From Hemerocallis citrina (taxonomy: Eukaryota > Streptophyta > Magnoliopsida > Asparagales > Asphodelaceae): a stretch of DNA of 64,000 nt. Shown here in pieces: positions 55,285-64,000 of the stretch. A model generated the notes under the pieces. It saw only the letters and a program-made list of their open reading frames with translations, was not told where the DNA came from and searched no databases. The stretch lies in NCBI GenBank assembly GCA_017893485.1, contig CM030362.1:185278175-185342174 (forward strand), in the 5' to 3' direction. The translations under genes were made by a program, and so were the position numbers. Position 1 is the stretch's first letter. Each line of letters opens with the position of its first letter.

Positions 55285-56350
55285 TTTGGACAGAAATGTG
55301 AAAAGGGTTTCCTTTCCCTCCTCTCCGATAATTTATTGGGTACTGTGGGGACAATGCATGCATTTTTTTAATCATTTACATTTTATTCCCCTCTTTGGGC
55401 CATGGGTTGGGTTGGTTCCTTCTCCTATCCACGCGATTTTCTGTCTTTGTTCGTGATCATGCAATGTGAAGAGATAGTCAGATGGATATCGATTTTGTAA
55501 AAGGGCGGCCGTGAAACGGAGATTCACCCTTTTCCATTGAAGCAGGGAGGGACTCCTTCCCCACTTTTCTAACCTCTTATGATTGTTCATATTTGGTTTG
55601 AACTAAAGAAAAATTATGAGAACATTTCATTCACATTAATAGCTGCTCTAGATCCAAATCAACTGTATCAATAATTATAAGAGAGTCAATAAACCATAAG
55701 TTATGGGTATTAAATTCTCCATTTTCATGATTGTAAGCAAAAGAAATTATGTAAAATTGTTGAGCAACAACTTAAACAGATGACGGGATTGCATGACACG
55801 TATTGTACTTGCCTTTCAACTCTATAGGAAGGCCAGGTTAATCCCAACCATGGATTTGCGGTTTTGAAGAAGCAGCACGAAGTAGCTGATTTGATCAGTG
55901 TAGTATGAGAATTAGGCGTGGTATCCCAGCTAAAGTGTTATCCATACACATTACATGATCATGTTAAATGTCCTATGTTGAAAATGAAAATTTTGCATAT
56001 AATGGCGAGAACAAGCTGAGATGTAAAATTTTCTTAAAATTTCAGTTTCACATTAATATGAGGTTGAGCTACTTGAAAAGAGCTCATCATTAACTTTAGG
56101 CTGAAAGAATCGAATATCATTCAATTTAAATAACTATTAGTTGTTTGAACTCTAAATGTTTTTCCACTCTAATCTAGACTAAATGTTTGTACAGTGGGAT
56201 AAAAAGAATCCGGAATTAAGGCTCAGGACCCACCCCAAAAACATTGCATCAGTTGAACCTCTGTTCAAACACCTGAAAAGGCACAGGCAAAAGAGGAACA
56301 TGTTCAAACAACATGTTTCAATAAATAATTTTTAGAACTGTAGAGATAGG
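54844..56350 (+). other. Host flank right of the copia element, possible exon remnants
   Basis: Joins to 26153 before the copia insertion. A GAT-rich stretch (54844-54890) reads DDNDDDNDDGAGSINL and is followed by a donor-like TTG/GTATGTG. An acceptor-like TTTCTGCAG lies at about 54975. Another acceptor-like CTCTATAG at about 55826 is followed by 26 open codons. Together these could be exons of a host gene, but no family is recognised. A (TAA)n run lies at 55254-55281. The rest shows nothing. Confidence 0.3.
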
Positions 56351-57835
56351 GAAAATACCCTTAAAGTTATGGTGAGAGAGTATCAGAGAACCCAAGATAA
56401 CAAAATCCCTTACAACCGCCCAATGGCCAAGCGAGGTACAGTGGAAGAGGGGGACAGGAAAGTGGAGGTCAGAGGAGGCAAGTCTACCACCACCAGAGAG
56501 GCGTCCAGGGGAAGAGGACGGACGCCGGTGAGACAGTTTCGCATAGACCATATGTTGGGATTAGGGTGTCAACAAACACCCGCTGTCACAGCGGAACTAA
56601 ATAGAGCAATAAGGAAGTCGAGGTAGATGAGATGAATCAATTGAGCAAGCAAGTGGATCCATCAATCAAACACAAACACAACGAGGATTTATCCCTGTTA
56701 GCTTTCGTTTAATCCGGGAAAAAATATAGGTAGATCTGATATTGAACTAGAAGAGATTACTAGGAGTTAATGATACACTCAATACAAGTGATTAATCTCA
56801 CTCACTAAGAACTCTCTCTCAAGCCTCTCTTTGCAATAGAGAAAATATCAATGAAGTACTCTACTATCATATTAGAAGAGTTTACAATATATATATAGAA
56901 GAATACAGAGCACCCTAGGTTTAATCTTGATTCTCAGTTGTCCAATATAATTTGGAGAAGAAATAACTTAATAGGAGCCGTACGATCTGACTTGGAGTTG
57001 AAGATTAGGCTGAAATGACCTAACAAATCGAGGCCCAGAAAATACACAGCGACGCGGGCGGTCGACCGTTCAACAAGACCGGTCGACCGTCCTTCTCTAG
57101 GAAAATCCATGTACTACAAGCGGTCGGGGTGTGCAGTCGACTGTCCCCAAGACCGGTCGACCGTCCCTTTCTTTGACTACTGCCTGTTGATATTTTCTCT
57201 TCTACTCTCTTCGACGCTTCGATCTCTGTGCTTCATCTTACCTTCTTCTAATCTGAACCACGAGTATTCATGATACATTCCTAACACAATAAGGATCTAT
57301 CGAACAGAGAAGGTAAAGATCACCAGGGTAGAAACCCGATGGAGTCTAAGAGGAACTTATCACCGGAACTAGAAATAGGGGAGCACAAAGCTCCAACGAT
57401 CCATAGAAGGTCCTACGTTGAGGTGACAATGAAAGGAAGAGAAGGTGTTGGCAAAGAAGCACAGCGTAGAGTCATTTCTAGAGTCAGCAGTTCAGCCCGA
57501 AGGCAGGCAACTCACTAAGAGTATCGCCGGAGAGGGAGATAGTGAAGAAGAAGATAGATGAGGAAGGTGAATGCATTTTATTTAAATCTAAGAGAGTTAG
57601 GAAGGCAGAGAAGAAGAGTTCGTCATCTTCATGAGGTCCGGCACGGGCTACTAAATAGGCACTGTGTCACAAGTGCACGGGGAAAGGGCACACAATCCAC
57701 GAATGCATCAATGACTGGTTCTATTACGCCTGTATAAAATATGGGCACATATCGACAACCTGTACTAGGAACAGAACGCTGACAACCTCTCAGCCAAAAA
57801 CTCAGCCATTGGAGGAGGTAGTCAAATCATAGGAG
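56351..57835 (+). pseudogene. LINE ORF1 (gag-like), broken
   Basis: Basic ORF1-like sequence starting near 56369, interrupted by the insertion at 56616-57289, then continuing to a zinc-knuckle pair at 57665-57770: CHKCTGKGHTIHEC is intact, and the next, YYACIKYGHISTTC, has lost its first Cys. Double CCHC knuckles are usual in plant L1 ORF1. Several stops are present. Confidence 0.65.
56616..57289 (-). mobile_element. Unclassified insertion flanked by CAATAAGGA, LTR-like
   Basis: The 9-mer CAATAAGGA occurs at about 56607-56615 and 57290-57298. Outside it the LINE ORF1 frame appears continuous. Read on the minus strand the insertion starts TGTTAGGAATGTATCATG, like an LTR, and has a TATA-rich stretch and four GGTCGACCG-type motifs (57058-57165) like those in the copia LTRs at 16149 and 23222. 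The other end does not have the expected LTR terminus. Confidence 0.45.
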
Positions 57836-58500
57836 AGAAAAAAATGAACTGAGAAAAATAGAGGAAAGTTGTGATGCAGTAAAAGAATGGAGATGGGGGA
57901 GATTAATGATGAAAAGGAAGAATATGAAGACGAAGGAGATGGGGGAGAGAGAGGAGCTGCTGCCTGAGGTGGATCCAGGAGGAAAGTGAGAGTGAACAGA
58001 TTGGTGAGGATAGGAGGGGGGATGATGTAATTATTGGGGCATTGGAAGGTGTTGAAGAGGAGGAACATGACTCAAATAGTGAAAAGGAATAATGGAAGAG
58101 GAAGGTCTGATATTTGGCGGGAGGAGGCAGGAGTACATGATTTCGTATCTTTGGAACCATATGAATAATGGTAGTGAAGGATTTCAAACTGATCTGGGTT
58201 CCATGAGTAAAAGGACAAATTGACATATGGAATGGTCCAAGTGAGGAGGATCTTATTAAATCGGCTGTCAAAGCAAAGGAACCAACATTGGCCTGCAGAG
58301 GTATGTATTTAGTAAAGAATTCAATTCTGAACTTTATTTCTGATAATATGATCCTATATTATGTTAGTATGTTTGGATTAGCCATGGGATCCACTAGAGA
58401 AGAACAAGTAGAGAGGATAAATGCGATTAGAGGAGGGACGTATAGACTAAATTGGTAGTCTCTACATAGGAGAGGTTAGAAGTCATATTTGTTTTTCCAT
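57836..58500 (+). other. LINE ORF1-ORF2 spacer, decayed
   Basis: Purine-rich decayed sequence between the zinc knuckles and the endonuclease. No motif I can name. Confidence 0.4.
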
Positions 58501-59620
58501 GTTATAAATCTTTTGAACGTTAAAGGATGCGCTCTAGAACTAAGTGTAGACTAGTCAATGACACTATTACGAGTAAAAAGCCAACGATTTGTGCATTACA
58601 AGAAACTAGAATTGAAAACCCTACGAGTATAGACTTCGAGAGCTTAAGATCGCTAAGGACGTTTGAATGTCATTTCAAAACTACGATAGGTTTTTGGGGG
58701 GGAATTGTGTTAGGGCTTCACACTAATGTTTTCGAGATTGTGGATGAGTACATAGGGACGTTCTCGGTAATAATTAGAATTAGACGCAAGAACAATGGTT
58801 GGGAGCATATGGTCACAAAGCTGTACGGGCCATACAGTCCTAGGCTCAGAGAAGGATTCTGGGCAGAGTTAAGAAACATTCAAGTTGGATGGACAGGACT
58901 TTGGATTTGGGGGGGGGGGGGGGGGGGGGGGGGGGATTTTAACATTACAAGATATCAAAGTGAGCATAGAGGTAGAGGTACTAACGACTCTAATAGGATT
59001 GAGTTCAATCAAACCATTGATGAGTGGGAGCTCATATAAATCAAAGCGGTAGAGAGAAGAATTGTGTGGACGAATATGCAAGCTAACCCAACCTTAGCTA
59101 ACTTGATATTCTTGTGTCAACGGAATTGGAAGATTTCTTTCCTTTGGTGGCAGTAAGATCCATGACTAGATACACCTCCGACCATACTCCGCTGACTCTA
59201 GAGTGTGGTAACAAAAGAATTTTCAAAAGAAGACAATTTAGATTTGAGAAGCCATGGACTCTGAACAAAAAACTTAGACAGATTATCGAAGAGTCGTAGC
59301 CAACTCGAATCAACAATGTAGATACGGTCTTCAATTGGAATTGGTAGATGAGGAGACTTCGTAAGCGACTAAAAAAGTGGTCAAATCTAGAGTTTGAAGA
59401 AATAATAAAAAGGAAAGAGAGACTGGGGAAGCAAGCGCAAGAACTTGAAGCAATTGAGGAGGATAGGAATCTGGTAGATTAAGAGTATGAGGAACTAGTG
59501 GACTGTAGATCGAATATGGGAGATGGAAGAGTGCTATTAGAAGAAGAGATCTAGAATATAATGGCTAAAGGAGGGGGACTCCAATATAGCATTCTTTCAT
59601 AAAGTGGCGAATGGTAGAAA
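58501..59620 (+). pseudogene. LINE ORF2 endonuclease and RT start, truncated
   Basis: 58527-59039 reads as the APE-type endonuclease: SKKPTICALQETRIENP (catalytic Glu), FWGGIVLGLH and, after a G27 tract, GGDFNITRYQSEHRGRGTND. 59114-59299 continues with SDHTPLTLECG (catalytic SDH). Near 59565-59620 the RT leader WLKEGDSNIAFFHKVANGR is readable after frame changes. ORF2 stops at 59620 where another repeat begins, so the RT core is missing. Stops occur throughout. Confidence 0.85.
58909..58935. repeat. G27 homopolymer in LINE endonuclease
   Basis: An uninterrupted run of G that replaced the codons just before GGDFN. It is prone to slippage and could form a G-quadruplex. Confidence 0.95.
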
Positions 59621-60120
59621 TGTTGGTGTATGCCCTAGAGATCAACCTTATATTGACCTTGCTAGTTTATATTGTATCATGACATTTATTTTATATATGA
59701 GACATTTTATTTATCTTATTATTTATTGTGATTAAATGAACATAATAAAGTCCTTATAATAGTTGGTTCAATACCATGGGACATCCAGTGCATGACTTGG
59801 TTGTGAGATCTATTGGTGGTAATCAGAACATTATTCTTAAACGTCCCTACTCAAGTATTATTGTGAATTAGGACAACAATAATACGTAGAGACTAGTATG
59901 TGTGTAGATTGATGACCATTTCTCACGGATCATGGAAATAAGATATCATGTCTTCACATAGGTACATATTAGAGTAATAATGTAATGGACTGAGCCACCA
60001 TGAGAATGCTGCATGGATCATTACGTAAGTGTCAAGAGCGATTCTCACAGTGACCATGGTGTACATGGTCCTTTGACTTGAAGTCACTATGGTTCCCTAC
60101 ATGAAAAATTATATATTTTA
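59621..60120 (+). repeat. LTR-like fragment, TGTTGGTGTATGCCC
   Basis: An abrupt change from LINE to TGTTGGTGTATGCCCTAGAG, which resembles the start of a copia LTR. AT-rich non-coding sequence follows up to about 60120. The 3' end is not clear and no partner copy or TSD is seen here. Confidence 0.4.
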
Positions 60121-60179
60121 ATATCGTCAAACGTCGCATGTGATAAGCTTCACTTATAGTAGGATTTAGGAAAAACCTA

Positions 60180-61866
60180 TCAGAAAATACATTTGAGAAA
60201 TTTATAGAAGCAACATTTATAGGAGTAGTAGCAAAATGGTGGAATGGACTAAAGGAAGAATAAAGAAATACTATCAGAAAATCAAGATCAATTGATGATA
60301 AAGGAACACACGAAACCTCAGCACAACGAACCTTAGGACTAAAAGAAATAATTACAAATTACGAGATAGCAACAAGAACAGAATTCATTGTCTACGAAAA
60401 TTGAGAAAAACACACGATATATAAAAAGAACCAAGCAAGATGGAGATTAAGCATTCTAAAAATATGCGACATATGTTATTTTGACAACTATGTTTGTGAA
60501 TTCCGAGAATATTTTCAAGGAAGTTATTATACAAAAGAATAAAAGAGTTCAATCTTGGACTCAATTTTTTCTAAAACTGCCCGATCCATGAAGTATAAAC
60601 ATATATGGTGCATACATAATAAGAATGTAAACCAGAAGTAGATATTTTAGGGTATAGAATACAATTTGTAAAATATTATAGGTATAAAGTGTTCCAAGAA
60701 GCTAGAGCAATTATAAAATACTATAGAACATATAAACAAAGAATTTGTTGTGAAGAAGTAAGAAAAAACATTGGGGATGTATTATTAACAATAATTATAT
60801 TTAAAAAAAAAGCAAATTCCAAAAAATAGAAACCAAAACACAAAAAAAAAACTTTAATAGATATAAAAAAAACCCTATAAACGATAATTCAAACGAACAA
60901 TTAAAAACAAACAATATCCAAAAAACCCAAAGAAATATAATTGTTATAAATGTGGAGAAGTATGACATATATCACCGAACTGTCCTAACAGAATGAAAAC
61001 AGAAAATATGAAATATGTAAAGGAAGTTGAAGAAATGTATAACATAAACTATGAACTTATAGAATATGAAGAAGATTGGTCAGAAATGAGTGAAGAAGAG
61101 GACATAATGGTAGTGGAAGAAAATAGTGGAAGTAGTAAAGATGAAATAGAAGAACATGAAATAAATATGATAATAGAAATAACAAAAATAGGAGAACCAT
61201 TAGAAAGAGAAGAAAATAATGAAGAATTAAGAGAAAGAATGAGTTTTGACATACAAAAATATGATAAAATAAGAGCAACCAAACTAGAGATAAACCCAAA
61301 AGACATATTTAAACATATTTAAACAATATTTGAAAGAAAAAGAAATATCATAATAATAGCTAGAAATAATGAACAACCTAAACAAATTGAACAAACCCAA
61401 GGTAAAACTATAATCCATTAATAACAGAAAGAATAATAAGAAAAGAAATAAAAAAATAAGTGAGAAAACTAGAAAGACATTAAGGTATACACATTTAGGA
61501 GCAGTACAAATCATAATAAAAGTTTATTTTAAGGAAGAAATAAATACACCTTTAGAAATATACTTAATGGATAATATAATAATATCAAGTATAAGATGCC
61601 TTAATTGGAATAGTACAAGGAAACTTAATGTACCAAATAATAAAATTTACAATAAAACATAACTTTTCTATAAGTATGACAGAAGAAAGTAAGGATAAAA
61701 GTCTAGTCACGTATCACAGATTTTTGGGAATAGAAATGATAAAAAAGAGTAAGGTTATGAGTATAAAAATAAGAAATATTTATGCTTTTACTAGTAAGCA
61801 TGAAGTAAAAAACATAAATACTGATAACTTTAAAATAGAACCACTATTCAGGAAAATTATAAGATA
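60180..61866 (+). pseudogene. Endogenous caulimovirid (pararetrovirus) coat/movement protein remnant
   Basis: AT-rich, broken plus-strand sequence. A coat-protein-like block with a WW motif lies at about 60190-60250, and further coat-like sequence runs to about 60550. A CCHC finger at 60942-60983 has a stop codon inside it. An acidic open stretch covers 60993-61322. Around 61490-61870 the sequence resembles a 30K-type movement protein (LGAVQIIIKVYF), also interrupted. The order coat then movement protein is as in cavemovirus/solendovirus ORF1 and unlike petuvirus. No RT is seen. Multiple frameshifts and stops make it non-functional. Confidence 0.65.
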
Positions 61867-61867
61867 A

Positions 61868-63200
61868 AAACCAGAATGACATCGAAACCGGAATTAGGAT
61901 TCACAATCAGATCAGCCCAAAACTCCATACCACCAATCAGTAATAGACTCTGCTTGCAAACCCGAGAACAGACAATAACACCTCCACTTGTGGTGATGTT
62001 CCAAGCTGCGGGCATAGCATCACTAGTCAAATCATGCTGATCGACAAATCGAGAGCAAATGAAAGAGTGGGTAGCACCAGAAGCAAACAAAACATGAGTT
62101 GGAAGAGAGAAGACTAAAATCACACCTAGCTGAAGAAGATCAAACAAAAGAATAAGGTGCTAACAGGATATATACACGAGTAACTGTACGATGAAGGAAA
62201 TAAAAATAAATAAATAAATAACATGCTGAAACAAAGAAAAGAAAGTACAACTACTGATGATATACCTGCAACCACTCCAACAGAAACCTCCACTTTCTCA
62301 GCTGTCTGGTTATAAGCCTGACCACGACTCTGTCAGACCTCCTCTGGGAGTCACGCGCCTCTGCTTAAAGGTTTGCCTCTGCGGGGGAAGAGGCGGTCTA
62401 GCCTGACCATGAGCCACTACTTCCTGCTGAACGGTACCTCTAGCCTGAACAGCTGCCCTACTCCTGGGACAGTCCCGAATCATATGATCACTGCTGCCAC
62501 AAGCAAGGCATAGTCGATTAGCTACCCTGTAGTCCCGCTGTGAGTGCCCAACCTTATGACAATAGCCACAAGTTTTGACATTCCTTGGAACAACAGGTGC
62601 GTACGGTTGTGCCCTCGTGGGAGGAGGTGGAACTGGCCTCCAATAGGTCCTTCGAAAGGCCGGGCTGCAACAGGGTGTGAAGCAGTCCGCTGGGGAACAC
62701 CAGATCTACTGAGGGTCTGCTCCTGAATCCGAGCAGTATCCAGAACATCGGCATAGGCACGAAGCCGAAGAGCAGCCAACCGATCCTGGATGGGAAAACT
62801 CAAGCCCGACTGAAATCTGCTAATCCGAGCTTCATCAGTGGCAACAAGGGCGGGAGCAAAGCGATTGAGTCGAGTAAACTCTACAGTATACTCGTCCACA
62901 GAATGGTTTCCTGAGTTAGGAAAACAAATTGTCTCTCCATCTCTGCCCTAGTGACACTGGGAAAGAACTTCGCCATGAAGCTCTCGGAGAAAGCGGCCCA
63001 CTCAATGGGTCGCGGCATCCTCTCGAATTCAACTCACCACCCGATGAGAGCGAGATCCACCAATTGGATGTGAACCATATCCACATGATCTGCCTCAGCA
63101 ACACGAACGGTGATCAGCAGTTGCTCTGTCCGGATAAGCCACTGCGCAGCCTCCAACGGCGTCTCGGTACCCGAAAACTTATCCGGCCACTTGATAGCTT
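61868..63200 (-). pseudogene. Tekay-like gag-protease fragment, truncated
   Basis: The minus strand reads gag (QLVDLALIGW region, [40 protein letters not shown]), CCHC-like CLACGSSDHMIRDCP, and then the protease VILVFSLPTHVLFASGATHS, where Asp of DSGA is Ala. It is related to but diverged from the chromovirus at 4895. Both ends are cut, by pararetroviral sequence on the left and by Helitron/microsatellite sequence on the right. A putative intron at 62126-62265 is retained. The site of intron 1 (62910/62911) has no insertion but has a 1-bp deletion. Confidence 0.85.
62126..62265 (-). other. Putative intron in the truncated Tekay-like copy (140 nt)
   Basis: Minus strand donor TTGCAG/GTATATCATC, acceptor CTTCAGCTAG/GT, U-rich. 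Same codon and phase as intron 2 (9344-9489) of the complete element, though the sequences have diverged. Confidence 0.7.
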
Positions 63201-63219
63201 TCTTTTGAATTGTCTTGGG

Positions 63220-63226
63220 TTATATA

Positions 63227-63306
<80 letters not shown>
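63220..63306. repeat. (TA)n then (TAA)n microsatellite
   Basis: Seven or so TA units followed by about 24 TAA units at the 5' end of the Helitron. Tyr-rich frames here are artefacts. Confidence 0.95.
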
Positions 63307-63308
<2 letters not shown>

Positions 63309-63822
63309 CACAAAGAAAGTTATCAAGTGGCTCTCATTTAATTGAAACCAAATCAACGGCTTAGATTCACCCTCCCAAAACATATTTTTCCTCCAAACTC
63401 ATTACTTTATTACTATCTCTCTCTCTTCTCTCTTCACTTTTTCATATTTCTCTCTCTCTCTCTCTCTGTCATTCTCTCTTTATTTACTTAGAAATTTAGA
63501 TTTTCAGATTTCAGGGCATGTAAATTTTCAGTTTTTATGCTTTTTTATTGCTCAAGTTACATTGAAAATAGCATATATCTCCTTAACAGTTAAATTTTAT
63601 CATTTTTCACCCTCAAAGTTCTAAGAAGTTGGATTTTACACCCCTATTTATAATTATTTTTCAATATATGCTAATGAAAATGTGGACTTTTATTTACAAC
63701 TAATTATTGTCATATTATTCAAACTTGAGGTACATAATTGTTGTTTTACTGTTTACAAAACTTTTCGTATGCTGTATCGTTCCGAAGACGTTCCGTAGGC
63801 ACGTGCCCACGGGAAAATCTAG
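63220..63822 (+). mobile_element. Non-autonomous Helitron, second copy of the 31219 family
   Basis: Plus orientation, 3' end CCGTAGGCACGTGCCCACGG hairpin then GAAAATCTAG, followed by T. From 63307 to 63822 it aligns in order with the reverse complement of 31219-31756 (shared CAAAGAAAGTTATCAAGTGG, ACAACTAATTATTGTCATA, GGCACGTG). The 5' end is blurred by (TA)n/(TAA)n expansion, so 63220 is approximate. Confidence 0.75.
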
Positions 63823-63823
63823 T

Positions 63824-64000
63824 ATATATATATCTTCTGTTGTGCACTCCGGTGCGCACTCTCCCACAGTCGTCCGATCAAGAATCAAATCATGATCTTG
63901 ATTGGGCGGTTGTGGTTTCTTCCGCTCTTCACCTTAGATCTTAGGGGTATAATGGACATTATACCCCAATAAAAAGTTCTTCTCTCCTAGTTTTCTCCCC
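63824..64000. other. Right edge, unassigned
   Basis: No gene or repeat family recognised in the last 177 bases. Confidence 0.4.

Noticed and set aside
57802..58271. Minus-strand frames with Ser/Pro/Leu-rich sequence
   Set aside because: Antisense of decayed LINE purine-rich sequence. Composition artefact.

Overview
This is plant nuclear DNA, most likely from a eudicot, and almost all of it is transposable elements. It holds plant-type LTR retrotransposons primed by initiator tRNA-Met, hAT, MULE and CACTA DNA transposons, Helitrons, LINEs, long AT microsatellites and a decayed plant pararetrovirus. There is no prokaryotic gene organisation. I cannot name the species. The only host gene I can call with confidence is a small DUF4228-type gene on the minus strand at 24990-25589, sitting on a host island of about 2 kb.

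Layout. 1-2926: decayed hAT transposon split by a 1.09 kb MULE-type element with a perfect 9-bp TSD. 2927-3990: 3' end of a dead LINE. 4117-4476: a MITE inside a (TA)n tract. 4716-4848: a perfect 63-bp inverted repeat. 4895-15960: a complete, young Ty3/gypsy chromovirus (Tekay/Del-like) with 3,054-bp LTRs, TSD AAGCC and one intact gag-pol polyprotein once two putative introns are removed. 16149-24211: a complete but dead Ty1/copia element (SIRE-like) on the minus strand, TSD TCTAA. 24212-26153: host island.

26154-54843 is one old Ty1/copia element of about 4 kb inflated to 28.7 kb by nesting. Its 5' LTR holds a 142-bp Helitron, a hAT-type MITE (itself holding a 4.2 kb solo gypsy LTR) and a 538-bp Helitron. 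Its pol region holds a TRIM-like miniature LTR element (34206-35550) and a solo LTR (35838-53114). That solo LTR is split by a 14 kb CACTA element (38692-52646), which is split again by a 5 kb solo LTR (43523-48489). Most junctions can be fixed to the base from target-site duplications or from the intact sister LTR.

54844-56350 is host flank with possible exon remnants. 56351-59620 is a decayed LINE with an unclassified insertion. 59621-60120 looks like an LTR fragment. 60180-61866 is an endogenous caulimovirid remnant. 61868-63200 is a truncated second Tekay-like gag-pro on the minus strand. 63220-63822 is a third Helitron, of the same family as the one at 31219.

Most notable: (i) putative spliceosomal introns inside gag-pol of the young chromovirus, one shared with and one precisely absent from the second copy; (ii) a CACTA element with an apparently intact six-exon tnpA-like gene, no visible TNPD, and a 249-bp tandem array; (iii) Helitron insertions proven by an internal empty site; (iv) two hairpin elements near 4.2-4.8 kb.
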